DNA of 64,000 nt from an uncultured Prevotellaceae bacterium (GCA_949295905.1 CASFNA010000007.1:230276-294275); one strand, 5' to 3'; counted from the stretch's first letter, positions 30,542 through 38,803 are shown. The notes: generated by a model not told the origin, from the letters alone. Numbers and translations: made by a program.

Positions 30542-33517
30542 ATGAGTGAAAACACACCGCAGCAGTGGAGCAAATTCTACCTGAAGGACGTAACGTTCAT
30601 GAACCTCATGACACGGCGCATCTTCAACGTGCTCATCGTAGCCAACCCCTACGACGCCTTCATGCTCGAAGACGACGGCCGCATAGACGAAAAAATCTTC
30701 AACGAATACACGGAGCTTGGCATGCGCTATCCGCCCACCTTCACGCAGGTGAGCACCACGGAGGAGGCCGCCGACGTGCTGGCCGCCACGAGCATAGACC
30801 TTGTAATATGTATGCCCGGCAATGCCGACAACGACGCATTCACCGTGGCGCGCGACATTAAGGCCAAGTTTCCTGACATTCCCTGCGTCGTGCTCACGCC
30901 CTTCTCCCACGGCATAACGCGCCGCATGGAGAACGAAGACCTGTCGATTTTCGACTACGTGTTCTGCTGGCTGGGCAACACCAACCTCATCATGTCAATC
31001 ATAAAGCTCATCGAGGACAAGATGAACATAGAACACGACATAGCCGAGGCAGGCGTACAGATGATTCTCCTCGTGGAAGACAGCATCCGCTTCTACTCTT
31101 CGCTGCTGCCGATGCTCTACGGCTACATCCTCGCACAGAGTCAGCATTTCTCCACCGAGGCACTCAATCCGCACAGCGCGGCACTCAGAATGAGGGGAAG
31201 GCCAAAGGTGGTGCTCGCCCGTACATACGAAGAGGCTATGGAACTCTACGAAAAATACGCCGACAACACACTCGGCGTAATATCCGACTGCCGCTTTCCA
31301 AAGGATGGAGAGAAGGATGCCGAGGCCGGCCTCAAACTGCTACGCGCCATCCGCGAGCGCAACGAATATGTACCGCTAATCCTCCAGAGCAGCGAAAGCG
31401 AGAACCGCGCCAAGGCCGAGGCGGAGCATTTCCACTTCATAGACAAGAACTCCAAGGCCATGAGCATTGACCTGCGCGACATCATGGAGGAGCACATGGG
31501 CTTCGGAGACTTCATCTTCCGCGACCCGAAGACACACGAGGAAGTGATGCGCGTGCGCACTTTGAAGGAGCTTCAGGACAACATATTCAAGATACCTTAC
31601 GACTCGATGCTCTACCACATATCGCGCAACCACATGAGCCGGTGGCTCTGCGCCAGGGCGATATTCCCCGTGTCGGAGTTCCTGAAGAACATAACGTGGC
31701 ACAAACTACAGGACGTTGACCAGCACCGAAGAATCATCTTCGACGCCATCGTACAGTACCGCCACATGAAAAACATCGGTGTCGTGGCCGTGTTCGACCG
31801 CGGCAAGTTCGACCGTTACGCCCACTTCGCACGCATAGGCGAAGGCTCGCTCGGCGGAAAAGGCCGCGGACTGGCCTTCCTCGACAGCATAATAAAGAAG
31901 CATCCCGAGTTCAACGAGCGCGAAGGGGTAAGCGTGTCAATACCCAAGACGGTGGTATTGTGCACCGATGTGTTCGACCAGTTCATGGAGAGCAACAAGC
32001 TTTACAAAATCGCCTTGAGCGACGCCAGCGACGAGGAAATCCTCAAGCACTTCCTCCGCGCCCAGCTGCCGGACAAGTACATAGCCGACTTCTTCACCTT
32101 CTTCGAGGCTACCGACAGGCCGATTGCCATCCGCTCGTCGAGCCTCTTGGAAGATTCACACTACCAGCCGTTCGCCGGAATCTACTCCACTTACATGATT
32201 CCGAACCTCGAAGACAAATACCAGATGCTGCAAATGCTGGCCGCAGCCATAAAGAGCGTTTACGCATCGGTGTACTACAAGGACTCTAAGGCGTACATGA
32301 CGGCCACGAGCAACGTCATCGACCAGGAGAAGATGGCCGTCATCTTGCAGGAAGTCGTAGGCAAACAGTACGGCGACAAGTATTATCCCAACATATCGGG
32401 CGTGCTGCGTTCAATCAACTATTACCCCATAGGCGACGAGACTTCGGAGGAGGGAATAGCCAGCCTTGCGCTCGGACTGGGCAAGTATATCGTGGACGGA
32501 GGGCAGACGCTGCGCGTAAGTCCGTACCATCCGACGCAGGTGTTGCAGACCAGCGAGATGGAGATAGCCCTGCGCCAGACGCAGACCCAGTTCTATGCGC
32601 TCGACATGAAGGACGTTGGCGGCGACTTCAAGGTGGACGACGGATTCAACATCCTGAAGCTGAAAGTGAAGGATGCCGACAAGGACGGTTCACTTAACTA
32701 CATCGCATCGACATACGACCCGTATGACCAGGTAATACGCGACGGCATCTACGAGGGCGGCCGTAAGATTATCTCGTTCTGCGGAGTGTTGCAACACGGA
32801 GTGTTCCCTTTGCCCGAACTGATGCAGATGTCAATGAAATACGGGGCGGAAGGAATGCGAAGGCCGGTTGAGATAGAGTTCGCCTGCAACATCAACGCCG
32901 ACCGCACGGGCGAGTTCTACCTGCTGCAGATGCGCCCAATCGTTGACAGCAAGCAGGTGCTTGACGAAGACCTGGCCTCAATCGACGACTCGGCGTGCCT
33001 GCTGCGCTCGCACAACTCGCTCGGGCACGGCATCAGCGAGGATGTTGTCGATGTGGTTTACATCAAGACGGACGACAACTTCACCGCATCGAACAACCCG
33101 CGCATAGCCGACGAAGTGGAACGCATCAACCGCAAGTTCGTGGCCGAAGGCAAGAACTACGTGCTCATCGGGCCGGGGCGCTGGGGGTCGAGCGATTACT
33201 GGCTGGGCATTCCTGTCAAATGGCCGCACATCAGCGCGGCGCGCGTAATAGTCGAGGCCGGACTGGCAAACTACCGCGTTGACCCGAGCCAAGGCACCCA
33301 CTTCTTCCAGAACCTTACGAGTTTCGGCGTAGGATATTTCACCGTCAATACGTACAAGAACGACGGAATATACCAGAAAGAAGTGTTGGATGCCATGCCG
33401 GCGGTGGAGGAAACCAAGTACGTGCGCCATGTACGCTTCAGCCGTCCGCTGCGCATCATGATGGACGGCATGAAGCAGGATGGCGTAGTCCTTCTTCCTT
33501 CGGCAGACGGAAATTAA
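30542..33517 (+). CDS. Receiver-like domains fused to PEP synthase/PPDK N-terminal ATP-binding domain
   Basis: A 991-residue soluble protein. Residues about 27-160 look like a first, degenerate receiver fold. Residues about 173-310 look like a second receiver, with E179/D180, D249 in GVISDCRFP, S283/S284 and K302 at the expected acidic-pocket, phospho-acceptor, Ser/Thr and Lys positions. From about 430 a PPDK_N-type ATP-grasp domain starts with GEGSLGGKGRGLAFL; it continues through RPIAIRSSSLLEDS (about 536-549) and EFYLLQMRPIV (about 790-800). The phosphohistidine swivel domain and the PEP/pyruvate barrel of real PEP synthase are not visible in the C-terminal 190 residues. So it is probably not PEP synthase; a phosphate-signal controlled phosphotransferase is possible but unproven. 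Annotated in relatives only as PEP/pyruvate-binding domain protein. Confidence 0.85.
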   Translation: MSENTPQQWSKFYLKDVTFMNLMTRRIFNVLIVANPYDAFMLEDDGRIDEKIFNEYTELGMRYPPTFTQVSTTEEAADVLAATSIDLVICMPGNADNDAFTVARDIKAKFPDIPCVVLTPFSHGITRRMENEDLSIFDYVFCWLGNTNLIMSIIKLIEDKMNIEHDIAEAGVQMILLVEDSIRFYSSLLPMLYGYILAQSQHFSTEALNPHSAALRMRGRPKVVLARTYEEAMELYEKYADNTLGVISDCRFPKDGEKDAEAGLKLLRAIRERNEYVPLILQSSESENRAKAEAEHFHFIDKNSKAMSIDLRDIMEEHMGFGDFIFRDPKTHEEVMRVRTLKELQDNIFKIPYDSMLYHISRNHMSRWLCARAIFPVSEFLKNITWHKLQDVDQHRRIIFDAIVQYRHMKNIGVVAVFDRGKFDRYAHFARIGEGSLGGKGRGLAFLDSIIKKHPEFNEREGVSVSIPKTVVLCTDVFDQFMESNKLYKIALSDASDEEILKHFLRAQLPDKYIADFFTFFEATDRPIAIRSSSLLEDSHYQPFAGIYSTYMIPNLEDKYQMLQMLAAAIKSVYASVYYKDSKAYMTATSNVIDQEKMAVILQEVVGKQYGDKYYPNISGVLRSINYYPIGDETSEEGIASLALGLGKYIVDGGQTLRVSPYHPTQVLQTSEMEIALRQTQTQFYALDMKDVGGDFKVDDGFNILKLKVKDADKDGSLNYIASTYDPYDQVIRDGIYEGGRKIISFCGVLQHGVFPLPELMQMSMKYGAEGMRRPVEIEFACNINADRTGEFYLLQMRPIVDSKQVLDEDLASIDDSACLLRSHNSLGHGISEDVVDVVYIKTDDNFTASNNPRIADEVERINRKFVAEGKNYVLIGPGRWGSSDYWLGIPVKWPHISAARVIVEAGLANYRVDPSQGTHFFQNLTSFGVGYFTVNTYKNDGIYQKEVLDAMPAVEETKYVRHVRFSRPLRIMMDGMKQDGVVLLPSADGN

Positions 33518-33596
33518 CATTTAAAAAACAAGCATCGGGCATCCTGTACGGCGGTATTTGGCATCCGTACAACACACTGACAGCCAGACACTTTAT

Positions 33597-33657
33597 AAAA
33601 GGCCACCTTTCGCATCGTAAAAGGCCGTCTTTCACCATGCGGAAGGTGGCCTTTTAG
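33597..33657. repeat. R22 array 8
   Basis: Units AAAAGGCCACCTTT, AAAAGGCCGTCTTT and inverted AAGGTGGCCTTTT, in a convergent spacer between the PEP-synthase-like gene and the PepSY-like gene. First and last units are complementary. Confidence 0.85.
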
Positions 33658-33716
33658 CGTGTGACTGACGGCATATCGGCAAGCCTCCGGCAACAGGCGG
33701 CCTGCAAACGAGTCAA

Positions 33717-33760
33717 TACAAAGGCCGGCGGAAGCTGTATGCAACGCTTCCGCCGGCCGT
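33717..33760 (-). terminator. Probable terminator of the PepSY-like gene
   Basis: A perfect 13-bp stem GGCCGGCGGAAGC (33723-33735) / GCTTCCGCCGGCC (33746-33758) with a 10-nt loop, 16 bp past the stop. On the minus strand it is followed by TTTGTATT, a short imperfect T run. Confidence 0.65.
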
Positions 33761-33775
33761 GTATCAATGCACTCA

Positions 33776-34651
33776 TCAGTCGGGAATCTCGGTTATGGTG
33801 CCGTCAAGCTCCACCCTCAAGTCCATGTAGTAGTCGTCAAGTTCAATGAGATAATACGTCTCTCCCTGTGCAGTCTCAACAAGCTCGCAGTCGTCTATGC
33901 GATAGTGCGGATACTGCGCCTTCACCGCCTGGCGGATGTTCTCCGGCAAAGAGCGTGTCACGTCGGTAGTAGTCTGCACCCAGTTGTACTGCGCGTCAAA
34001 CCACAGTTCCTTGCTCTTGCCCTCGTGTATGATGTCAACCTCGTAGCCGCCATGCTCGCGTTCAAAGTCAACCACCCTCGCCCCGGGATATTTCCCGTCG
34101 ATGAACGACTGTATGTCTGTAGGCACACGGTTGCCCACAAAGTCGCCGTGGTTGTCTCCGCCGCCGTCCCGCACTTCACGGAACAGCGTGCCGTTGGTGT
34201 CGAAATACAGGTCGAAGTCAGGCTCTCCACGCTTCTCCACCTCTATTATATAGAAGGTCTCATACTGTGGGCGCTGTATCTCGTCGATGTCGTCAATAGT
34301 CCAGCCGTCCTGCGCATACTTGGTCGCCGCATACCCGTCCTGCACCGCCTGGGGCAGTCCTGTGATATCGCGGCCGTGGTCTACCTCGGTCATAAACCAC
34401 TCACCTTTGTCGTCAAACCAAGCTTCATGTTCCTTGCCGTCCTTCCAAAACTCGGCCACAAGGTATCCGCCCTTCTCGCGGTCCCACTCAACATGGCCTA
34501 TGCCGGCATACTTCTGGGTGAACGCCCTTGTCGCCGCGTCGGGCACAACCACCTTGCCTTCTTCATCGTCGCTGCACGATGTAAGGGCAAACACGCCGAA
34601 CGCACACGCCATCATCCATTTCATAAGTTCCTTTGTCTTCATAATCGTCAT
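33776..34651 (-). CDS. PepSY-like (BLIP-fold) lipoprotein
   Basis: A 291-residue secreted lipoprotein: signal with lipobox FALTSC followed by an acidic SDDEE. The mature part is built from repeated PepSY-like units of about 60-70 residues, each with a helix then strands ending in patterns such as GGYLVAEFWKDGKEHEAWFD, FYIIEVEKRGEPDFDLYFD, GGYEVDIIHEGKSKELWFD and YYLIELDDYYMDLRVELDG. Four units are visible. This family in Bacteroidetes resembles beta-lactamase inhibitor fold proteins and is secreted; its function is not established. Start ATG at 34651 or 34642 (three codons later) cannot be settled. A promoter (TACTTTTG at complement 34760-34767) lies about 110 bp upstream. Confidence 0.85.
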   Translation of the reverse strand: MTIMKTKELMKWMMACAFGVFALTSCSDDEEGKVVVPDAATRAFTQKYAGIGHVEWDREKGGYLVAEFWKDGKEHEAWFDDKGEWFMTEVDHGRDITGLPQAVQDGYAATKYAQDGWTIDDIDEIQRPQYETFYIIEVEKRGEPDFDLYFDTNGTLFREVRDGGGDNHGDFVGNRVPTDIQSFIDGKYPGARVVDFEREHGGYEVDIIHEGKSKELWFDAQYNWVQTTTDVTRSLPENIRQAVKAQYPHYRIDDCELVETAQGETYYLIELDDYYMDLRVELDGTITEIPD

Positions 34652-34759
34652 GTTTTTTAGGGTTTATAATCATTTTCCTTCTTAATTACAGACGCCCGGA
34701 TGCCACCCGGCCATGCTCCCGGATGCGGCCTGCGCCACGCTTTCCGTCCGTCTCTGGTG

Positions 34760-34788
34760 CAAAAGTATCCGGCAATTCTGAAAACAAA
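34760..34788 (-). promoter_or_regulatory. Promoter of the PepSY-like gene
   Basis: -7 box TACTTTTG (complement 34760-34767); TTTG at complement 34785-34788 is 17 bp upstream, slightly short spacing. Confidence 0.55.
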
Positions 34789-34875
34789 CTGAAATCCGCT
34801 GATTTTTTTTGTAACACCTGATACAAAATCTGTTAAAAACCAATACTGCACACACGCACATGCAATGATTGATGT

Positions 34876-34974
34876 ACAGGCGGCCTTTTGCAATGCGAAA
34901 GGCCGCCTTTCACACGCTAAAAGGCCGTCTTTTGGAAGCTAAAAGACGGCCTTTTGCAAACCCTCTGATTATCA
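34876..34974. repeat. R22 array 9 with perfect hairpin and TGATTATCA flank
   Basis: Units GGCCTTTT (partial), AAAGGCCGCCTTT, AAAAGGCCGTCTTTT (34919-34933) and AAAAGACGGCCTTTT (34941-34955); the last two form a perfect 15-bp stem with 7-nt loop. TGATTATCA follows at 34966-34974. Lies in a divergent spacer, so a plain 3'-end terminator role does not fit here. Confidence 0.88.
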
Positions 34975-35168
34975 ACGCTTTAGCTAAAGGGCATTTGCCG
35001 TCTTCATACAAGTCCCTTTCCGGCGAAAGAACATATGGCCGTGAGCCGCCCAAACATCACAAAAGGACTGTACAATTGCCGTCAGCCGCCTTCCTTTCCA
35101 AACTCCCGAAATAGGGTTTTCCCTATCATTTTTAGGACTTTCCGCAATGCCGTATTACACAAAATGCG

Positions 35169-35176
35169 TAATTTTG
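35169..35176 (+). promoter_or_regulatory. -7 box before the glycine-zipper lipoprotein gene
   Basis: TAATTTTG (35169-35176), about 30 bp before the ATG; no clear TTTG at -33. The rest of the 34652-35205 spacer holds the PepSY-like promoter and R22 array 9. Confidence 0.5.
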
Positions 35177-35205
35177 CAGTGCATACAACCAATAATGAGA
35201 CGGTT

Positions 35206-36054
35206 ATGAAAAAACATATCATACTATCGCTCGCAGCAGTGACGCTTCTAAGCAGCTGCGGTACATACACGGGTGCCGGTGCATTCTCGGGCGCGACGCT
35301 TGGTTCGGTAATCGGTTCGGCCACAGGCGGAATAACCGGAGGACCGCGCGGCAGCGACATCGGCACGCTTGTAGGCATGGCCGGGGGTGCCGTAGTGGGC
35401 GGTGCAATGGGCGCGCAGGCCGACAAGCAAGAGCAGGAGCAGCAGGCGTACAGCGACGCACGGTTTGAACAGAAATACCGCGAGCACCGCGCTGCGGCAA
35501 CGCGCGGCAACAGCTACGACGGCCAGGATTACGGTTACGGCTATGAAGACGAGAGCGGCTTCGACCCTACGGGCGGCGGTGACGACGTGCTTTACGACTT
35601 CCAAGGCTCTGACTATACGGGCGACTACACGGCGACCCACCCTACCGACGTTACTCCTTCGGTGAGCCATGACGACATACACGCTCCCTACAAGCCGTCG
35701 GCGCAGCCGCTGGAGGTGCGCAACGCGCGCTTCGTTGACGACAACCAAGACCGCCGGTTGAACGGCGGCGAGCTGTCGAAGGTAATCTTCGAGGTATACA
35801 ACACGTCGCGAGAGCCGGTATACGACGTGCAGCCCATAGTTGTCGAAACTACCGGGAACAAGCACGTCACCATATCAAACACCATCCACGTAGAGCGCAT
35901 ACTGCCGGGCAAGGGCGTGCGTTACACGGCCATGGTAAAGGCCGGCAAGCGGCTGAAGGACGGCCGCCTGACCTTCCGGGTGTATGCCGTCAGAGGCAAC
36001 CACGACGTAGTTTCCAACGTAAGCGAGTTCAGCATAGAGGCAAGCAGGAAGTGA
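35206..36054 (+). CDS. Glycine-zipper lipoprotein
   Basis: A 282-residue protein with a lipoprotein signal ending in LLSSCG. Right after it comes a glycine-zipper stretch (about residues 20-75) with repeated GxxxG spacing, such as GATLGSVIGSATGGITGG and GMAGGAVVGGAMGAQ, as in SlyB/17-kDa antigen-like proteins that insert in membranes. A Gln/Glu-rich helix and a Tyr/Asp/Gly-rich linker follow. The C-terminal domain (about 170-282) has a beta-sandwich-like pattern (VIFEVYNTSREPVYDVQPIV; VRYTAMVKAGKRLKDGRLTF), possibly an Ig/CARDB-like fold. The ATG at 35206 starts the signal peptide; the open frame before it lies across the promoter. Confidence 0.85.
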   Translation: MKKHIILSLAAVTLLSSCGTYTGAGAFSGATLGSVIGSATGGITGGPRGSDIGTLVGMAGGAVVGGAMGAQADKQEQEQQAYSDARFEQKYREHRAAATRGNSYDGQDYGYGYEDESGFDPTGGGDDVLYDFQGSDYTGDYTATHPTDVTPSVSHDDIHAPYKPSAQPLEVRNARFVDDNQDRRLNGGELSKVIFEVYNTSREPVYDVQPIVVETTGNKHVTISNTIHVERILPGKGVRYTAMVKAGKRLKDGRLTFRVYAVRGNHDVVSNVSEFSIEASRK

Positions 36055-36059
36055 AACAA

Positions 36060-36155
36060 ATTAAAAATTAACAATTAAAAATTAAAAATACGTTGCCTTT
36101 TCACAGCTCTCCCACAGCTTCCAGTCCTCCCAGTTCTCCCCAAACACCCAGCAAT
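36060..36155. repeat. AT-rich tract and 9-bp period repeats
   Basis: A run of AATTAAAAATT-like repeats (36060-36090), then about four C/T-rich units of 9-10 bp resembling AGTTCTCCC (about 36107-36150), in the spacer before the hydrolase gene. No paired arm was seen. Confidence 0.6.
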
Positions 36156-36160
36156 CAACA

Positions 36161-37153
36161 ATGATGAAAACAAAGAAAAAAGCCCTCATGGCAGCCGCTT
36201 CGGTGCTCGCCGCACTGTTGCTGCTCACCTTCGGCGCGGCATGGTACATGCTCAACTACGCCCTTACGCCTGCCGCCGACGCACGCGACATGGCCAAACG
36301 CTACTCACTGATGTACGCCGAATACCCGTACATGCGCCACTGGGTTGACAGCATGAAGTCGGTGAAAGCACTGCGCGACACCTTTATCATAATGCCCGAC
36401 GGCGAACGCCACCACGCCGTATATGCCCGCGCCGACAGCGCAGCCGGCCGCACGGCAGTGCTTGTGCATGGCTACAAGGACAGCCACGCCGGTATGCTGC
36501 CCATAGCGAAGGTATATGCCGACATGGGTTATAACATCCTGCTGCCCGACTTGCACGCACACGGCCTTAGTGAAGGCTCCGACATACAGATGGGATGGAA
36601 AGACAGGGAGGACGTTATGCGGTGGATTGGACTGGCCGACAGCCTCTTCGCCGCCAATGAAGGCCGTCCGCGCATAGTAGTACATGGTGTGTCTATGGGC
36701 GCGGCCACCACGATGAACGTGTCGGGAGAGAACCTTCCGGCAAGCGTCAGGTGCTTTGTCGAGGATTGCGGGTACACCTCCGTGTGGGACGAATTCCGCT
36801 GCCAACTTGCCGACCAGTTCGGTCTGCCGCCATTCCCTGTGCTTTATGCCGCCAGCGCGTTGTGCAAACTGCGCTACGGATGGTCGTTCGGCGAGGCGTC
36901 GCCGCTTGCCCAACTGGGCAGGAAAGACACTCCGATGCTCTTCATCCACGGCTCGTCAGACACTTACGTGCCGTCGCAGATGGTCTTTCCGCTGTACAAC
37001 GCCAACCCCATGCACATGGCGGAGGACGGCGTTTCGCACCGTTTCAACGGCATATGGATTACTCCCGGATGCGCACATGCGCGTTCTTTCCACGACTATC
37101 CGCAAGAATATGCCGAGAGGGTAGGGGCGTTCGTTGGCGAGTTTATTGATTGA
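36161..37153 (+). CDS. Membrane-anchored alpha/beta hydrolase
   Basis: A 330-residue serine hydrolase of the alpha/beta fold (BAAT/DUF-like, resembling the YqkD/Bem46 group). One N-terminal membrane helix (about 10-32) should anchor the enzyme facing the periplasm. The oxyanion region is LVHGYKDSH (about 101-109). The triad is S178 in HGVSMG, D267 in HGSSDTY and H306 in GCAHARSF. Substrate unknown; the family includes acylpeptide and ester hydrolases. Two ATG codons in a row open the frame; the first is used here. It may be co-transcribed with the lipoprotein gene 106 bp upstream. Confidence 0.88.
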   Translation: MMKTKKKALMAAASVLAALLLLTFGAAWYMLNYALTPAADARDMAKRYSLMYAEYPYMRHWVDSMKSVKALRDTFIIMPDGERHHAVYARADSAAGRTAVLVHGYKDSHAGMLPIAKVYADMGYNILLPDLHAHGLSEGSDIQMGWKDREDVMRWIGLADSLFAANEGRPRIVVHGVSMGAATTMNVSGENLPASVRCFVEDCGYTSVWDEFRCQLADQFGLPPFPVLYAASALCKLRYGWSFGEASPLAQLGRKDTPMLFIHGSSDTYVPSQMVFPLYNANPMHMAEDGVSHRFNGIWITPGCAHARSFHDYPQEYAERVGAFVGEFID

Positions 37154-37168
37154 ACGGTTAAGGATTTT

Positions 37169-37404
37169 ATGTGAGTTAGTTATAAGGAATAACCCTTCTA
37201 ACAAGGGTATAGCTACTTGTTTTTTCGTTTTCAAGCGGTCGGTTGGTAATTGTCATTCCGCGCTCCGACGCGGAATCCAGTGTTAACAACCTGGTTATTT
37301 CCACCCTTTTATACTGGATTCCGCGTCGGAGCGCGGAATGACAATTACCAATTGACCGCTTGAAGTGAGATTGTTTACACGCTATCCTTATGCTGAACTC
37401 ACGT
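37169..37404. repeat. TIR20 element 3
   Basis: Left end ATGTGAGTTAGTTATAAGGA (37169-37188) and right end TCCTTATGCTGAACTCACGT (37385-37404) are inverted with 15 of 20 bases matching. The cargo is the 50-nt inverted repeat described separately. The right end matches the right end of element 1 (3982-4001) in 19 of 20 bases, although the cargo differs. Confidence 0.7.
37231..37363. repeat. 50-bp inverted repeat, CATTCCGCGCTCCGACGCGG type
   Basis: Left arm 37231-37280 and right arm 37314-37363 pair over 50 bp with two mismatches around a 33-nt loop. Each arm also contains a smaller palindrome ATTCCGCG...CGCGGAAT. It lies in the convergent spacer between the hydrolase and glycerate kinase genes. 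Confidence 0.92.
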
Positions 37405-37416
37405 AATTTTTTTGCT

Positions 37417-38508
37417 TTAACAGCCCTGATTGTTTCTGATTAATTCAACCACAGCCGAGCGCAGGTTGGCCAAAGCAACGTTTTTTTTCATGGCTTCGGC
37501 CAGCGTCATGCCGTCGGGCGTTATGCTTTCCACCCGGGCGAAGCCTGCCTTCAGCAGTTCGCCCCTGTCGTCCGTGCGCCCTGCCAGCAGCCATGCGGGC
37601 ACGCCCTTGGCCTTGGCGCGCAGCATTACGCGCACGGGCAGCTTGCCCATGAGCGTCTGGCGGTCGGCGTGTCCCTCGCCCGTTATTACGCACGTTGCGC
37701 CGCCGAGCGCACCGTCGAAGCCGCAGAAGTCGAGCAGCAGGTCGGCACCTGGGCGCACGTCTGCATTCAAGTATTGCATGAAGGCGTAGCCGAGACCACC
37801 CGCCGCGCCTGCCCCTGGACGATGAGAGCGGTCGAAACCGAAGTGCCGGGCCGACGCACGGGCGAACCGCAGGGCGCGGTTTTCAAGCATGGGCAGCATC
37901 TCCGGCGTGGCACCCTTTTGCCGGGCGAACACCATAGCCGCGCCGTCTGCGCCGCAAAGGGGATTGTCTACGTCGCACGCCAACGTAAAGCTACACTGCC
38001 CCAACGCGCCGTCGAGGGCGTCGTCCACCGTTCCGCCACGCGGCGCGAACCTGTCCGTGAGGGCACGCAGCATGCCTATGCCAGCGTCGCTCGTGCCGCT
38101 TCCGCCCAAGCCTACGATGAACTTGCGGCATCCGCGGCTGACGGCTGCCGCCACGAGTTCGCCCACTCCGTATGTCGTCGCACGCATGGGGTTGCGCTCC
38201 TCTTCGCCGACAAGCGTCAGTCCGCAGGCCTGCGCCGTCTCGATAATGGCCGTGCCGTCGGGCGCGACGCCGTATTCGACCCACACGCGGCGCATCAGCT
38301 GGTCGTGCACATACGCCCTTTCGACGCTGCCGCCCAGTGCTTCGGTGAATGCGCGCAGCATCCCCTCGCCGCCGTCGGTCACGGTGAAGACAGTCGTTTC
38401 GGCAGCCCTCTCTGCCTGCCTTACGGCTTCCGCCACGGCCTCGCCGGCCTCTCCAGACGTGAGGCAGCCCTTCATTGAATCAATGGCTATGACGTATTTC
38501 TTTTTCAT
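37417..38508 (-). CDS. Glycerate kinase (GarK/GlxK family)
   Basis: A 363-residue kinase that phosphorylates glycerate, feeding it into lower glycolysis or serine metabolism. The N-terminus YVIAIDSMKGCLTSGEAGEA (from residue 4) and the segments VTDGGEGM (about 53-60), LGGSGTSDAGIGMLRAL (about 134-150) and RPGAGAAGGLGYAF (about 229-242) are typical of type-II glycerate kinases. I chose MKKKYVIAID at complement 38508, since the open frame before it crosses the promoter -7 box (TATCTTTG at complement 38529-38536). An ATG three codons earlier is possible. Whether the product is 2- or 3-phosphoglycerate is not visible from sequence. Confidence 0.92.
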   Translation of the reverse strand: MKKKYVIAIDSMKGCLTSGEAGEAVAEAVRQAERAAETTVFTVTDGGEGMLRAFTEALGGSVERAYVHDQLMRRVWVEYGVAPDGTAIIETAQACGLTLVGEEERNPMRATTYGVGELVAAAVSRGCRKFIVGLGGSGTSDAGIGMLRALTDRFAPRGGTVDDALDGALGQCSFTLACDVDNPLCGADGAAMVFARQKGATPEMLPMLENRALRFARASARHFGFDRSHRPGAGAAGGLGYAFMQYLNADVRPGADLLLDFCGFDGALGGATCVITGEGHADRQTLMGKLPVRVMLRAKAKGVPAWLLAGRTDDRGELLKAGFARVESITPDGMTLAEAMKKNVALANLRSAVVELIRNNQGC

Positions 38509-38528
38509 AAACAACATATTATCCGCAG

Positions 38529-38536
38529 CAAAGATA
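38529..38536 (-). promoter_or_regulatory. Glycerate kinase promoter -7 box
   Basis: TATCTTTG on the minus strand. The expected -33 position falls inside R22 array 10 and no TTTG is seen at 19-21 bp. Confidence 0.5.
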
Positions 38537-38547
38537 ACGCTTAAATT

Positions 38548-38633
38548 CCAAAAGACGGTCTTTCGCATTGCAAAAGGCCGTCTTTTGCACGCTAAAAGGC
38601 CACCTTTTGCAACGCGAAAGACGGCCTTTTGGA
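38548..38633. repeat. R22 array 10
   Basis: Units AAAAGACGGTCTTTC, AAAAGGCCGTCTTTT, AAAAGGCCACCTTTT, AAAGACGGCCTTTT with spacers GCATTGC, GCACGCT and GCAACGCG. Divergent spacer; the array overlaps the -33 region of the glycerate kinase promoter. Confidence 0.88.
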
Positions 38634-38803
38634 ACTGCGCTGGTAATCCTCTGGCAATCAACAGATTACGAAGCGCATAGGAATAATGTGCCAACACACA
38701 GTGCAAGGACCGTCAGAACGATGTGTCCCAGCGGCCTCCACGTCGGCAAACAACGGTTGTTTGCCGTCCGTATTTCTTATGAAAAAGAAAAAGATTTTGG
38801 CTT

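Noticed and set aside
30542-33517. A true phosphoenolpyruvate synthase
   Set aside because: Only the N-terminal ATP-binding part is recognisable; the swivel and PEP-binding domains were not found.
34869-35114. Small frames built from repeats (also 18069-18377, 21270-21539, 23886-24161, 33514-33744, 38568-38855, 43052-43303, 46961-47186, 49689-49886)
   Set aside because: They consist of translated R22 or C-hairpin repeats; the similarity among them is at the DNA level.
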